Assembly: GCA_005880945.1 (NCBI GenBank) | Contig: VBIU01000055.1 | Span: forward strand, 1 to 41,681 | Origin: Chloroflexota bacterium | Lineage (GTDB): Bacteria; Chloroflexota; Dormibacteria; Dormibacterales; Dormibacteraceae | Length of the DNA: 41,681 nucleotides | Direction of reading: 5' to 3' | Notes under the pieces: model-generated | Told to the model about the DNA's origin: nothing | Seen by the model: only the letters and a program-made list of their open reading frames with translations | Databases searched by the model: none | Position numbers and translations under genes: made by a program | Shown here: piece by piece, positions 14,396 through 22,514 of the stretch | Numbering within the stretch: position 1 is the stretch's first letter | Layout of the letters: each line of letters starts with the position of its first letter

Positions 14396-14401
14396 TAGTC
14401 T
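14396..14401 (+). promoter_or_regulatory. -10 element TAGTCT of the DUF2342 gene
   Basis: TANNNT hexamer ending 6 nt before GTG 14408 and 3 nt before GTG 14405; favours 14408 as first transcribed and translated base. Confidence 0.45.
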
Positions 14402-14407
14402 GGGGTG

Positions 14408-15481
14408 GTGAGGCGGCGGACAGCTCTCCTCGGCGTCATGGCCGGCCTGGCCACGGTGGCCATCGCCGAGGCCGTCAAACCTCGCGGGGGCACGTCGTTG
14501 TTGCTCGACTGGGACGAGGTTCGGCGCACCGCGCGGTCACGATTCGGCCCGGAATTCATCTCGCCGGCCTCCCTCGCCACCGCGGCAAAGGGATACCGAG
14601 CTCTGGCCGGCAAGCTCGAAAAGCCGCTGCTCGGCTTCGTCGGAGGGATGCCCGCCGGGACCGAGCTGCCCAAGTTCGAGGCGCTCGACCGGGAGGGATG
14701 GCTCGACCTCAACCTGGGCATCGTCCGCCGGGTCGTCGACCCGGTGCTCGAGAAAGGTCGCGTGCCGAACTCGCTCATGGTCGAGTTCGGGCGGGCCGGC
14801 CTCGACCAGTACATGGCTTTCATGCTCGCCTTCCTCGGCCGCCGCGTCCTCGGCCAGTACGACCCTCAGCTCCTCGGCGTGGAGCCCATCGACGGCGCAG
14901 GCCTTTACCTTGTCGAGACCAACGTCGAAGAGTGGGGCCGCAAGGCGGACCTACCCGGTCAGGACCTGCGCCGCTGGCTCATCCTCCACGAGATGACTCA
15001 TGCCTGGCAGTTCGCGGCGCACCCCTGGCTGCGGGACCACATGGAGCAGTCGATGCGCGTGCTCCTCGAGACTGTCACGCAGAAAGCGTCGCCCGCCGTC
15101 CGCATCGCCGCCTTTGCCGGAGTCCTTCCGGCGCAGTGGCGGGTGATGCGCGAGATGCAGGGCGCGATGTCGCTGATCGAGGGCTACAGCAATCTCGTCA
15201 TGAACGAGCTGGGCGCCAAGCTGCTCCCCGGCTTCAACCAGCTCGAGGAGGCGTACCGCCGCCGCAGCGCGAACAAGGGAATGCTCGACCAGCTGGTCTG
15301 GAAGTTCACAGGCCTCGACTTGAAGCTCCAGCAGTACAAACGAGGTGAGGCGTTTGCCAGGGCCGTCTACGACGCGCATGGCATGGAAGCTTTGAACCTC
15401 GCCTGGAGGGGCCCCGACCAGATGCCCAAGCTCGACGAGCTCGCCCATCCCGAGAGCTGGTACCGGAGGGTGTCGGGCTAG
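14408..15481 (+). CDS. Zinc-dependent metalloprotease of the DUF2342 (F420-biosynthesis-associated) family
   Basis: 357 aa from GTG 14408 (GTG 14405 possible). The N-terminus RRRTALLGVMAGLATVAIAEA is a short hydrophobic anchor. The zincin motif HEMTH lies at about residue 194 (WLILHEMTHAWQF), with the family landmarks QYDP (about 150), VETN (about 170), RxHHEMTH-like helix and the C-terminal PxxxELxHP-type end (MPKLDELAHPESW). Members are common in Actinomycetota and Chloroflexota genomes; a link to F420 genes has been noted by co-occurrence only. No F420 gene is in this window. Glu in HEMTH should be the general base. It converges on the next minus-strand gene, whose stop begins immediately. 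Confidence 0.83.
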   Translation: MRRRTALLGVMAGLATVAIAEAVKPRGGTSLLLDWDEVRRTARSRFGPEFISPASLATAAKGYRALAGKLEKPLLGFVGGMPAGTELPKFEALDREGWLDLNLGIVRRVVDPVLEKGRVPNSLMVEFGRAGLDQYMAFMLAFLGRRVLGQYDPQLLGVEPIDGAGLYLVETNVEEWGRKADLPGQDLRRWLILHEMTHAWQFAAHPWLRDHMEQSMRVLLETVTQKASPAVRIAAFAGVLPAQWRVMREMQGAMSLIEGYSNLVMNELGAKLLPGFNQLEEAYRRRSANKGMLDQLVWKFTGLDLKLQQYKRGEAFARAVYDAHGMEALNLAWRGPDQMPKLDELAHPESWYRRVSG

Positions 15482-15924
15482 GCCTCTTCTTGGGCCGTTT
15501 CTTCGCTCATCGGCACGACTGCCACGGGCAGCTCCGAGATGTCGAAGTACCTCACCGGTTTCGACATCCGCTTAGCGATCCCGACCTGTACCTTCACCCC
15601 AAGCGACATGTGACCGAACACCCATACCTCATCGCAGCGCGCGAGGAGGTTGTTCATGGCCTCGCGGACTATCTCCTTGGACACCGTGTGCATCAAGTAG
15701 TAGTCGAAGAGCATGAACGGGCTCACGGGCACCATCCCGGAGTCGAGGACGAACTTCTGGATGTGGGTGCGCCAGTAGAAAACCTTGTTCGACATCGCGA
15801 CATAGACCAGCCGCTTTGGGTGTCTTAGGGTCTCTTCGGCCTGGTCTCGCGCCGTCGGTTTGGTCGTCGGCTGGAAGATCCGCTCGAGAATCTCCTCCGC
15901 AGCCTTCCCCGAGATCGTGGCCAT
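15478..15924 (-). CDS. Conserved small protein with nucleoside 2-deoxyribosyltransferase-like fold
   Basis: 148 aa from ATG 15924. An N-terminal helix of about 40 aa (AAEEILERIFQ, DQAEETLRHP) precedes a Rossmann-like core: KRLVYVAMSNK (first strand), HIQKFVLDSGMVPVSPFMLFDYY (helix plus strand, with a P-x-x-P-F region), VSKEIVREAMNNLLARCDEVWVFG (helix plus strand with the D-E-V-W-V-F end common to the nucleoside deoxyribosyltransferase/DUF4406-like group), and GVKVQVGIAKRMSKPVRYFD. The usual catalytic Glu of the active enzymes is not obvious, so a base-binding or signalling role is possible. It shares a promoter motif with the divergent SDR gene, with 22 nt between the starts. Confidence 0.6.
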   Translation of the reverse strand: MATISGKAAEEILERIFQPTTKPTARDQAEETLRHPKRLVYVAMSNKVFYWRTHIQKFVLDSGMVPVSPFMLFDYYLMHTVSKEIVREAMNNLLARCDEVWVFGHMSLGVKVQVGIAKRMSKPVRYFDISELPVAVVPMSEETAQEEA

Positions 15925-15933
15925 GGGTCGGCC

Positions 15934-15940
15934 TATCCTA
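15934..15940. promoter_or_regulatory. Bidirectional near-leaderless promoter (TATCCTA)
   Basis: TATCCT on the plus strand (15934-15939) ends 7 nt before GTG 15947; TAGGAT on the minus strand (15940-15935) ends 10 nt before ATG 15924. The two hexamers overlap by 5 bp, and the whole spacer between the start codons is 22 bp. Confidence 0.5.
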
Positions 15941-15946
15941 TCAGCC

Positions 15947-16717
15947 GTGCCCGAGCGCTCCAGGTTCAGCCTTGACGGGCGCGTCGCCGTCGTCACGGGG
16001 GCCAGTCGCGGCATCGGCAGCGCCATCGCGGTGGCTCTGGCCGAGCAGGGGGCCCAGGTCGTTCTGTCCAGCCGGAAACAGGCCGACCTGGACGCCGAGG
16101 CCGAGCGCATCAACGCCATGTATCCGGAGCGAGCCGTGGCGATTGCCGCCCATGCGGGCAAACCAGAGGACCTGCAGCGACTCGTCGACGAGGTCATCAC
16201 GCGGTTCGCGCGCATCGACATCCTCGTCAACAACGCCGCCACGAACCCTTACTTCGGCCCTGTGCTCAGCGCTGAGCTCGGGGCATGGGACAAGACGTTC
16301 GAGGTCAACCTGCGCGGCATCTTCCTGCTCACGAAGTTCGTCTACGAGGCCTCCATGGAAAAGCAGGGGGGCGCCATCGTGAACGTCGCGAGCGTGGGCG
16401 GCCTGCGGCCCGGCCTGGGCCTTGGCGTCTACAACGTCACTAAGGCGGGCGTCATCATGCTCACCAGACAGCTCGCCCGGGAGCTTGGCGGCAAGGTGCG
16501 CGTCAACGCCGTTGCACCGGGCCTCGTCAAGACCCGCTTCGCGGAAGCGCTCTGGGGAAATGAGGCAATTCTCGAGCGGGTGCTGGCGTCCAACCCGATG
16601 GGCCGCATCGGGATGCCGGACGAGATCGCCGGCGCGGTGGCTTTCCTGGCCTCGGACGCGGCGTCGTACATCAACGGCGAAGTGCTGGTTATCGACGGGG
16701 GCGGCGGCGAGCCTTAG
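15947..16717 (+). CDS. Short-chain dehydrogenase/reductase (SDR)
   Basis: 256 aa from GTG 15947, chosen from the TATCCT hexamer 7 nt upstream and because homology starts at FSLDGRVAVVTGASRGIG. NAD(P) motif TGASRGIG at about 16-23, NNAA (LVNNAATN) near 92, catalytic S (ASVG) near 145, YxxxK (YNVTK) near 160, and C-terminal PGLVKTRF plus YINGEVLVIDGG. A classical SDR of the FabG/glucose-dehydrogenase type; the substrate is not evident. The last 29 nt overlap the 3' end of the convergent epimerase gene. Confidence 0.88.
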   Translation: MPERSRFSLDGRVAVVTGASRGIGSAIAVALAEQGAQVVLSSRKQADLDAEAERINAMYPERAVAIAAHAGKPEDLQRLVDEVITRFARIDILVNNAATNPYFGPVLSAELGAWDKTFEVNLRGIFLLTKFVYEASMEKQGGAIVNVASVGGLRPGLGLGVYNVTKAGVIMLTRQLARELGGKVRVNAVAPGLVKTRFAEALWGNEAILERVLASNPMGRIGMPDEIAGAVAFLASDAASYINGEVLVIDGGGGEP

Positions 16718-17852
16718 AGGCTTCTGCAGCGGGGGTGTGCCCGGTCTCCACGTCCCCTCCGGCGCTTTGCGCCACCTCCCCACGGGGTGGGGAGGAGCCC
16801 GGGACGCCGTCTTCCGACGGCGCCCTGCTGTGGATGAAGTCCTCTAGCTCTTTTTCGTACTGGTACCCGTGGTGGTCGGGCTCGTAACGGAGCACTCTGC
16901 GCTGTGACACGTACTCCTCGAACGCAGCGCGCGTGTCGCGCGCGGCTCGGAAGCCCAGGAATCGCGCCGCCTTGGATGTGGAGAGCACGCGTCCCCATCG
17001 CAGCAGGTCGAGCAGCTGGGGGGAAAGGAAGGCGACGCCCGACTTTCTGAGGGCGAAAGCCGCAAGCTCGATCCCGAACGGAGGCAGGAGCGGCGCGTGC
17101 AGCTTGCCGGCCGCGTCGAGGAGCTTCGACAGCGGCTCGGCGCCGGGGGCCGCGATGTTGTAGGCGCCGGCCGGGCCGCGCTTCGCCGCCAGCCTGAGGG
17201 CTTCGACGCAATCGTCGCGATGCGTGAGCTGGAGCGTCGGATCGTAACCGGCCACAGTCGGCACGACCTCGAGGTCGAGGTACCTGGCGAGCGGCTGAGG
17301 CTCGTCGGGGTTGAGGCTGTTCCCAAAACGGAGCACGAGGATGTCGATCGCCGGGTTTCGCGCGGCGAAGTCGTTCACGTACGACTCGACCTCGACGATG
17401 TCGCGAACGAATTGATGACGCGAGTTGCTGTCGAGCCGGTGGTCTTCGCGCATGGTTGTCGACAGATCGACACGCGACCCATAGACGTGGCCGGAGGACT
17501 TGAGCACGAAGCGGGTCACTGGACTGCCCGCCCCGGCGCAGCCGGCCAGCAGGTTGAGCGTCCCGATGACGTTCATCTCGTGAGCCCGGCGCGGGTCCAT
17601 GTCGAATGAGTCGACCCTGGTAAGCGTGTGCACCACTGTGTCTATGCCGACGGAGCGCACCAGCTTGCCGATGAGCGAGTGGCGGATGTCGAGCTTCAGG
17701 TAGTCGGCACGACCCAGGTCGTACCGCGGCTCCCGGATGTCTATGCCGATCACCTCGGCGACGTCCGGGTCCTCGATGAGACGCTGCACGACGAGCGCGC
17801 CCCACCATCGCGCAACACCGGTGACGAGCACGCGCCTTTTTCTGGCTGGCAT
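16689..17852 (-). CDS. NAD-dependent epimerase/dehydratase-like extended SDR lacking the catalytic YxxxK
   Basis: 387 aa. The N-terminal nucleotide motif is VTGVARWWG, a GxxxxxG variant with Arg in place of the middle Gly, as seen in an actinobacterial subclass of SDR proteins. SSGHVYGS marks strand 5. Where extended SDRs have YARDK, this protein reads FVRDI, so Tyr and Lys are lost; enzymatic turnover is doubtful and it may bind NAD(P) or act as a scaffold. The C-terminal tail (about 345-387) is a low-complexity addition including SSPPRGEVAQSAGG, encoded by a palindromic DNA repeat (16754-16796) also found twice in the E2 gene. That tail makes the gene overlap the convergent SDR by 29 nt. 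TAGACT ends 9 nt before the ATG. Confidence 0.78.
   Translation of the reverse strand: MPARKRRVLVTGVARWWGALVVQRLIEDPDVAEVIGIDIREPRYDLGRADYLKLDIRHSLIGKLVRSVGIDTVVHTLTRVDSFDMDPRRAHEMNVIGTLNLLAGCAGAGSPVTRFVLKSSGHVYGSRVDLSTTMREDHRLDSNSRHQFVRDIVEVESYVNDFAARNPAIDILVLRFGNSLNPDEPQPLARYLDLEVVPTVAGYDPTLQLTHRDDCVEALRLAAKRGPAGAYNIAAPGAEPLSKLLDAAGKLHAPLLPPFGIELAAFALRKSGVAFLSPQLLDLLRWGRVLSTSKAARFLGFRAARDTRAAFEEYVSQRRVLRYEPDHHGYQYEKELEDFIHSRAPSEDGVPGSSPPRGEVAQSAGGDVETGHTPAAEASKARRRPRR
16754..16796 (-). repeat. Protein-coding palindromic repeat, copy 1
   Basis: 43-bp unit holding an 8-bp palindrome CCTCCCCA-CGGGG-TGGGGAGG, 41 of 43 positions like copy 2 at 35958-36000; the flanking bases (GGTCTC.ACG) are also shared. 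Translated on the minus strand in the same frame as in the E2 gene (SSPPRGEVA(Q/R)SAGG), here in the C-terminal tail of the epimerase-like protein. Confidence 0.75.
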
Positions 17853-17861
17853 TCAAGAACC

Positions 17862-17867
17862 AGTCTA
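17862..17867 (-). promoter_or_regulatory. -10 element TAGACT of the epimerase-like gene
   Basis: TANNNT hexamer ending 9 nt before ATG 17852; it lies in the 24-bp gap after the helicase stop. Confidence 0.5.
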
Positions 17868-17876
17868 CCCAGACCC

Positions 17877-20276
17877 CTAGGTCCTTTTTATTACGTCTCG
17901 CTCCATCTGCGCGACTCCTCGCGCGACGGTTTCGAAGAGCGGGGATTTCGCCTGGCGCAGCGCCCACTCGAGCTGCCGCAGCAGCGAGTAAAGGCTCTTC
18001 ATCGCCTTGATCGCGTCGCCGATGTCGACATTGGGCGGCAGCGGGATCTTGTCCAGCGGCTCGCCCGCAGACCATCTGTAGGCGAAGTCGATGTAGTCGT
18101 GGGAAGGCTGCCGGAGGTTTGGCTCGTCGAGATCGCTCTCCATGTCCGCGAAGCGGAAATAGAGCGCGCGCACCAGCCTCGCGGTCTGCGCGATGGCGGG
18201 CGTCGGATAGCGACGCGGCCCGCGCGCCTGCCGATCTCGACCTCGGTCGCGGTCCTCCGCGGCCAGCATGACCAGCACGGCGCAAAGCTCCTCGGGCGCA
18301 AGGCCTTCCAGCCAACCCAGCCAGACCGCTTCCGCGACGAGGATCGTGTTCTCGCCGTACACGCGCGATGCGAACAGTCCTTTGTCGGTCGGGCGGTCAT
18401 TGGCAAGGAAACCAGTCTCGGTGAGGATTTTGCAGAGCCGGCGAAGCTTGCGCGCGTACTCGTCCATCTGTCCCGTGAGCTCGCGCTCGCCGCCTTCGAG
18501 CTCCTTCTGAAGCGAGCGAATCTCTGCGTACTTCTGCAGGTACTCCCCAAATCTGGGTGACCGCACCAGCTTCAGCTTGTGCTGACGTTCCAGCAGGCCC
18601 TTCGCTTCGACCTCCAGCTTCTGCACCAGGCGCGCGGCTGATCCGAGAGCGCGGGTGTGCCTTCCGCGCCTCCCGCGCCGCTCGGAGCCGGCCTCTCGCC
18701 GCAGCCGTCTGAGCTCGATCCGGATCGAGCGCCGGCGATCCTCGAGCTTGAAGTACTGCGCGACGTCGTCGATGGTGACCTCGCGGTCGTCCCACATCTG
18801 CCTGATGTCGGCCAGCCGAGCGCGCACGTTCACGAGGCGCTCCTTGGTCTTTTCCTCGGCCAATCGCTTCTGGTACTGGCCGAACGAGCGCTGCATCAGG
18901 CCTTCCGCCTGCTCGGGCGTGTAGATGCGCAGAAGGTTCAACGCCATGTTGTAGCTGGGCAGGAACTTCGACTCGACGACGAGAGTCGGGCCCATCGCCA
19001 CCTCGTAGATGGTGCCGATCTCGACATCAGACTCCTTGAGGATCACGCCGTGTCCGATGATGTCGATCCCTCTCCGGCCGGCGCGACCCATGAGCTGCGT
19101 CAGCTCACCAGTGGTGAGATTGGAGAAGTTGGTTCCATCGAACTTCGTGAAGGAGGAGACCACGACGCCGCGTGCCGGCATGTTGATGCCTAGCGACAGC
19201 GTCTCCGTGGCGAAGACGACCTTGATGAGCCCTCGGTGGAAGAGCTCCTCGACCATCTCCTTGTGGTATGGGAGCAGCCCGGCATGGTGCTCGGCCATGC
19301 CGCGGCGCAAAAGTCGCGCGTCGACCATGCGTCGAAAGAGCGCCTCCTCATCGTGATCGGTGAGCGCCTGCAGCCGCTCCGCCACAACACGATCGATCGC
19401 CTCCTTCTCTGCCGCGGTCGTCAAGTCGAGCTCGTGATATGAGCACCGCTGAAGCGCTTCGCGGCAGCCTCGACGGGAGAAGATGAAATAGATCGCGGGG
19501 AGCATGTCGCCGCGCCGAAGCCCCTCGATGACGTGGAGCAGGTCGTTGGACGGAAGCCGGCTGTAACGCCCGACGCGGTACGAAGCTTCTTCCTCCTCGA
19601 CGGCCTTGCTCCATGTGCGCTGGTCGATGCCACCATCGCCTTTGAAGAGCTCGAAAAATCGATTGTTGATCGCGAGCCACAGCTTCAGCTCGACCGGCCG
19701 GACATCGTGGAAGACGGTCTCCATGCCACCACGGTTCTCCGCCATCCAGTCAGCGATCTCGCGAAAGTTGCCGATCGTCGCCGACAGCCCGACGAGCTTG
19801 ATGGTGTTCGGCGCCTGAATGACGATCTCCTCCCAGACGGAGCCCCGTGGGAAGTCGTCGATGTAATGAACCTCGTCGAGGACGACGTCAGAGACCATGT
19901 CGAGCCGTTGCAGGTCTTCGTAGATCAGGTTGCGCAGTATCTCGGTCGTCATCACGACCACCGGCGCATCGGGGTTGATGGTGTTCTCGCCGGTCACCAG
20001 GCCGACCGTCGCCTCGCCATATTCGCGAACGAAGTCGTGGTACTTCTGGTTGCTCAGCGCCTTGAGGGGCGTTGTGTAGATCACCTTGGAGCCGGCCCGC
20101 AAAGCGCGAAAGATCGCGTACTCGGCGACCACTGTCTTGCCGCTCGAGGTTGGGGCGGCGACGAGCACGCCTCCCCGACCGCGGTCCAGCTTGTCGATCG
20201 CCTCCCGCTGGAAACCGTCCAGCTTGAAAGGCAGGCTCGCCTCAAACTCTTCCACCAGCGAGTCGGCGGTTTTCAC
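17877..20276 (-). CDS. helY: Ski2-like DExH RNA helicase (HelY/Mtr4 type)
   Basis: 799 aa. RecA1 carries Walker A APTSSGKT (41-48), TTPLKALSNQK (Ia), VVLDEVHYIDD (DEVH at 134-137) and SATIGN (III). RecA2 carries FATETLSLGINMPA and QLMGRAGRRG (VI). The region after 480 is a long charged helical arch/coiled-coil (LRRLRREAGSERRGRRG, LQKELEGGERELTGQMDEYARKL) followed by a DSHCT-type C-terminal domain (EELCAVLVMLAAEDR, IGDAIKAMKSL). Length and order match mycobacterial HelY and, more distantly, eukaryotic Mtr4/Ski2; these unwind RNA with 3'-5' polarity for decay. The start overlaps the DUF503 stop by 4 nt, so the two are cotranscribed. Confidence 0.88.
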   Translation of the reverse strand: MKTADSLVEEFEASLPFKLDGFQREAIDKLDRGRGGVLVAAPTSSGKTVVAEYAIFRALRAGSKVIYTTPLKALSNQKYHDFVREYGEATVGLVTGENTINPDAPVVVMTTEILRNLIYEDLQRLDMVSDVVLDEVHYIDDFPRGSVWEEIVIQAPNTIKLVGLSATIGNFREIADWMAENRGGMETVFHDVRPVELKLWLAINNRFFELFKGDGGIDQRTWSKAVEEEEASYRVGRYSRLPSNDLLHVIEGLRRGDMLPAIYFIFSRRGCREALQRCSYHELDLTTAAEKEAIDRVVAERLQALTDHDEEALFRRMVDARLLRRGMAEHHAGLLPYHKEMVEELFHRGLIKVVFATETLSLGINMPARGVVVSSFTKFDGTNFSNLTTGELTQLMGRAGRRGIDIIGHGVILKESDVEIGTIYEVAMGPTLVVESKFLPSYNMALNLLRIYTPEQAEGLMQRSFGQYQKRLAEEKTKERLVNVRARLADIRQMWDDREVTIDDVAQYFKLEDRRRSIRIELRRLRREAGSERRGRRGRHTRALGSAARLVQKLEVEAKGLLERQHKLKLVRSPRFGEYLQKYAEIRSLQKELEGGERELTGQMDEYARKLRRLCKILTETGFLANDRPTDKGLFASRVYGENTILVAEAVWLGWLEGLAPEELCAVLVMLAAEDRDRGRDRQARGPRRYPTPAIAQTARLVRALYFRFADMESDLDEPNLRQPSHDYIDFAYRWSAGEPLDKIPLPPNVDIGDAIKAMKSLYSLLRQLEWALRQAKSPLFETVARGVAQMERDVIKRT

Positions 20277-20575
20277 AGCCTTATCAGCTCGGTCGACACA
20301 CCGGTGATGCGTGCGCCGTCGCTGTGGGCCTCCACGTACGCGAGAACCGCCGCCAAGACTTCGTCCGCGTGCCGGCCGCTGGCGCTCACCGTGGCGACGG
20401 CCAGCTCCGCGAGCTGCCAGCGATCGAGCTCGCCGACCTCGGCGGCGGCCACGTGGTGCTCCTGTCGCAACCTTCTCAGGAGTCCGCTCACGACCTGGCG
20501 CTTGGATTTGAGCGAACCGCTCTCAGGCAGATGGAGCACCACCCTCAGCAGGCCGACCGTCAAGGACGAAGACAT
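20273..20575 (-). CDS. DUF503 (YlxP-like) family protein
   Basis: 100 aa, the standard length. It shows the family pattern VGLLRVVLHLPESGSLKSKRQVV, then FN/HHVAAAEVGELDRWQLAELAVATVS (the SxAExxxxDxxQxAxLgva signature). YlxP-type proteins are often encoded beside rbfA/infB and are thought to act with ribosome assembly; here the partner is an RNA helicase, overlapping by 4 nt, which also suggests RNA metabolism. TAATCT ends 9 nt before the ATG and overlaps the pyrE -10 on the other strand. Confidence 0.85.
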   Translation of the reverse strand: MSSSLTVGLLRVVLHLPESGSLKSKRQVVSGLLRRLRQEHHVAAAEVGELDRWQLAELAVATVSASGRHADEVLAAVLAYVEAHSDGARITGVSTELIRL

Positions 20576-20583
20576 CCATCGGC

Positions 20584-20590
20584 TAGATTA
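20584..20590. promoter_or_regulatory. Bidirectional near-leaderless promoter (TAGATTA)
   Basis: Plus strand TAGATT (20584-20589) ends 7 nt before GTG 20597 of pyrE; minus strand TAATCT (20590-20585) ends 9 nt before ATG 20575 of DUF503. The spacer between the start codons is 21 bp, so both transcripts must begin at or within a few bases of their start codons. Confidence 0.55.
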
Positions 20591-20596
20591 CGGGGC

Positions 20597-21133
20597 GTGG
20601 AGACCCGAGCATCTGAGCTGCAGGAGCTTGGGCGCGAGCTGGTCAGAACGTCCTACCTGAAGGGCGATTTCGTGCTTCGCTCAGGCAGGCATTCGAACCG
20701 GTACTTCGACAAGTTCCTGTTCGAGACCGACCCCGGGCTCTTGCGGCGGCTGGGCAGGCACATGGCGGACCTCGTGCCGAAGGAAACTCAGCGCCTGGCC
20801 GCACCAGAGCTGGGCGCGGTGCTCCTGGGGGGGTCGGTCTCGATGGAGTCCGGGCTGCCGCTCGTCCTCGTCCGAAAAGAGCCCAAGGGCTACGGGACCG
20901 CCAAGCAGATCGAGGGGCGGTTCGAGCCTGGCGAGCGGGTCACAGTGATCGAAGACGTCGTGACCACTGGTGGCGATTCCCTGCGCTCGGCTCAGGTGCT
21001 CCGCGACGCGGGCATGCAGGTGATCCACCTCGTCGTCGTGCTCGACCGGGGTGAAGGTGGAGAGGAGAACATCCGCGGCGCCGGCATTCCGTATTCGCCC
21101 CTTTTCCGCGTCGCAGACCTGGAACTTGATTGA
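20597..21133 (+). CDS. pyrE: Orotate phosphoribosyltransferase
   Basis: 178 aa from GTG 20597; the longer upstream frame crosses the DUF503 gene and promoter and is rejected. The start region LGRELVRTSYLKGDFVLRSGRHSNRYFDKF is the OPRTase N-terminus (SG..S.YF, orotate site). RKEPKGYGTAKQIEG is the flexible catalytic loop with the invariant K's, and VTVIEDVVTTGGDSL is the PRPP motif. The enzyme makes orotidine 5'-phosphate from orotate and PRPP. Its stop overlaps the TTG start of dihydroorotase by 8 nt, so the two pyrimidine genes are coupled. Confidence 0.92.
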   Translation: METRASELQELGRELVRTSYLKGDFVLRSGRHSNRYFDKFLFETDPGLLRRLGRHMADLVPKETQRLAAPELGAVLLGGSVSMESGLPLVLVRKEPKGYGTAKQIEGRFEPGERVTVIEDVVTTGGDSLRSAQVLRDAGMQVIHLVVVLDRGEGGEENIRGAGIPYSPLFRVADLELD

Positions 21134-22514
21134 ACGCGCCGCCGGCCCGGCCCTGGTCATAGCAGGCGGGACGGTCCACACCCCGGACGGACCACGCCGA
21201 GTCGACGTCCACATCTCGGATGGCGTCATCACGAGCCTGGAGGAGCGCAGATCTGCCTCCCCCGGCCCGGGCGTCGTCGACGCTCGAGGAATGTACGTGC
21301 TGCCCGGTGCCATCGACGTCCATGTCCACAGCCGTGATCCGGGCTTCCCTGAGAAGGAGGACTTCGGAACGCTGACCGCGGCCGCCGCCGCCGGCGGCGT
21401 CACGACAGTAGTCGACATGCCGAACACGGTGCCCGCCGTCGACGCCGGCGGAGTGCTCGAAGCCAAGGCGGCGCTGGCGCACAGCAAAGCGCGGGTCGAC
21501 TTCGGCCTCTGGGGCCTGATCCGGTCCAGCTCGACGGCCGAGCAGCTCGAGAGCCTGGCGAGAGCGGGAGCGATCGGCTTCAAGGCCTACCTCGGTTATG
21601 CATTCAGCCTCGGCCGCAAGCAGATTCTCTATACGGCGGAAACCGACGACCCGGACCTCGAGGCGCCGCCAGACTACGGAACTCTTCTGCGCCTGGCGCC
21701 TGTGGTTTCAGCACTCGGCCTGCCGCTGGTCATCCATGCGGAAGACCCGGGAATCCTTGCCGCGTTCAGGCGCCCGCTCGACTCCTACTCCGCCATTCTT
21801 GCCGCCCGCCCGCCCGAGGCTGAGGCGGTCGCCATCTCGGCCGCGGCTGCGATCGCGGATTCCGTCGGCACGCGCCTGCACATCGCCCACCTCTCGAGCG
21901 CGCTCGGTCTCATGGCGGCCGAGGCGGCGCTCAAGGACGGCTCCCGACTGAGCCTCGAGACGTGCCCCCAGTATCTCTGGCTGTCCGACCAGGACTTTCC
22001 AAGGGTGGGCAACGTGATGAAGGTGTACCCGCCGGTTCGCACCGCGCTGGATCGGGCCGCGCTGATCGACGCCGTCGACCGAGGCGTGATCCGGATCGTC
22101 GCCACCGATCACGCGCCGCACACCAATGAGGAGAAGGCCAGGCCGCTGGAGCTGGCTCCCGCGGGCAGCCCTGGCGTGCAAACCCTCTACCTCAGCTGCC
22201 TGGAGCTGGCCAAACGGCTGGGTGACATGTGGAAGGCGCCACGTTGGGTCAGCGAGGGGCCGGCCGCGCTTGCCGGAGTGCATGAGAGCAAAGGTCAAAT
22301 CACGCCGGGCTTCGACGCCGACCTCGTGCTCGTCGATCCAAGGCGCGGTACGGAGTTCCGGCCGTCTCTGATGCGATCGCGGCAGCGCCACGGCGCGCTC
22401 GAGGGCATGAGGTCGAGCTTCTCGATTGCCGAGGTTTACGTCCGCGGTCGGCTCGTCGCTCGTGAAGGCCGCAAGGTCGGCAAAGCGATCGGCCGCATGG
22501 TGGCTCCGCGGTGA
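21126..22514 (+). CDS. pyrC: Dihydroorotase (class I, cyclic amidohydrolase family)
   Basis: 462 aa from TTG 21126, which begins MIERAAGPALVIAGGTVHTP. Metal ligands are all visible: DVHVH (HxH), the lysine to be carboxylated in GFKAYLGY, VIHAEDP, LHIAHLSS and ATDHAPH (Asp). RDPGFPEKEDFGT and DMPNTVPAV match dihydroorotase (KE, NTxP) better than allantoinase (WEGF, PLN). The pyrE overlap supports this choice. Allantoinase or hydantoinase activity is the alternative. Translation is coupled both to pyrE upstream and to the lipoprotein downstream (GTGA overlap at 22511). Confidence 0.88.
   Translation: MIERAAGPALVIAGGTVHTPDGPRRVDVHISDGVITSLEERRSASPGPGVVDARGMYVLPGAIDVHVHSRDPGFPEKEDFGTLTAAAAAGGVTTVVDMPNTVPAVDAGGVLEAKAALAHSKARVDFGLWGLIRSSSTAEQLESLARAGAIGFKAYLGYAFSLGRKQILYTAETDDPDLEAPPDYGTLLRLAPVVSALGLPLVIHAEDPGILAAFRRPLDSYSAILAARPPEAEAVAISAAAAIADSVGTRLHIAHLSSALGLMAAEAALKDGSRLSLETCPQYLWLSDQDFPRVGNVMKVYPPVRTALDRAALIDAVDRGVIRIVATDHAPHTNEEKARPLELAPAGSPGVQTLYLSCLELAKRLGDMWKAPRWVSEGPAALAGVHESKGQITPGFDADLVLVDPRRGTEFRPSLMRSRQRHGALEGMRSSFSIAEVYVRGRLVAREGRKVGKAIGRMVAPR

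Noticed and set aside
16714-18315. 533-codon frame on the minus strand across epimerase and helicase genes
   Set aside because: Crosses two real genes in another frame and is dominated by Arg/Ala/Pro.
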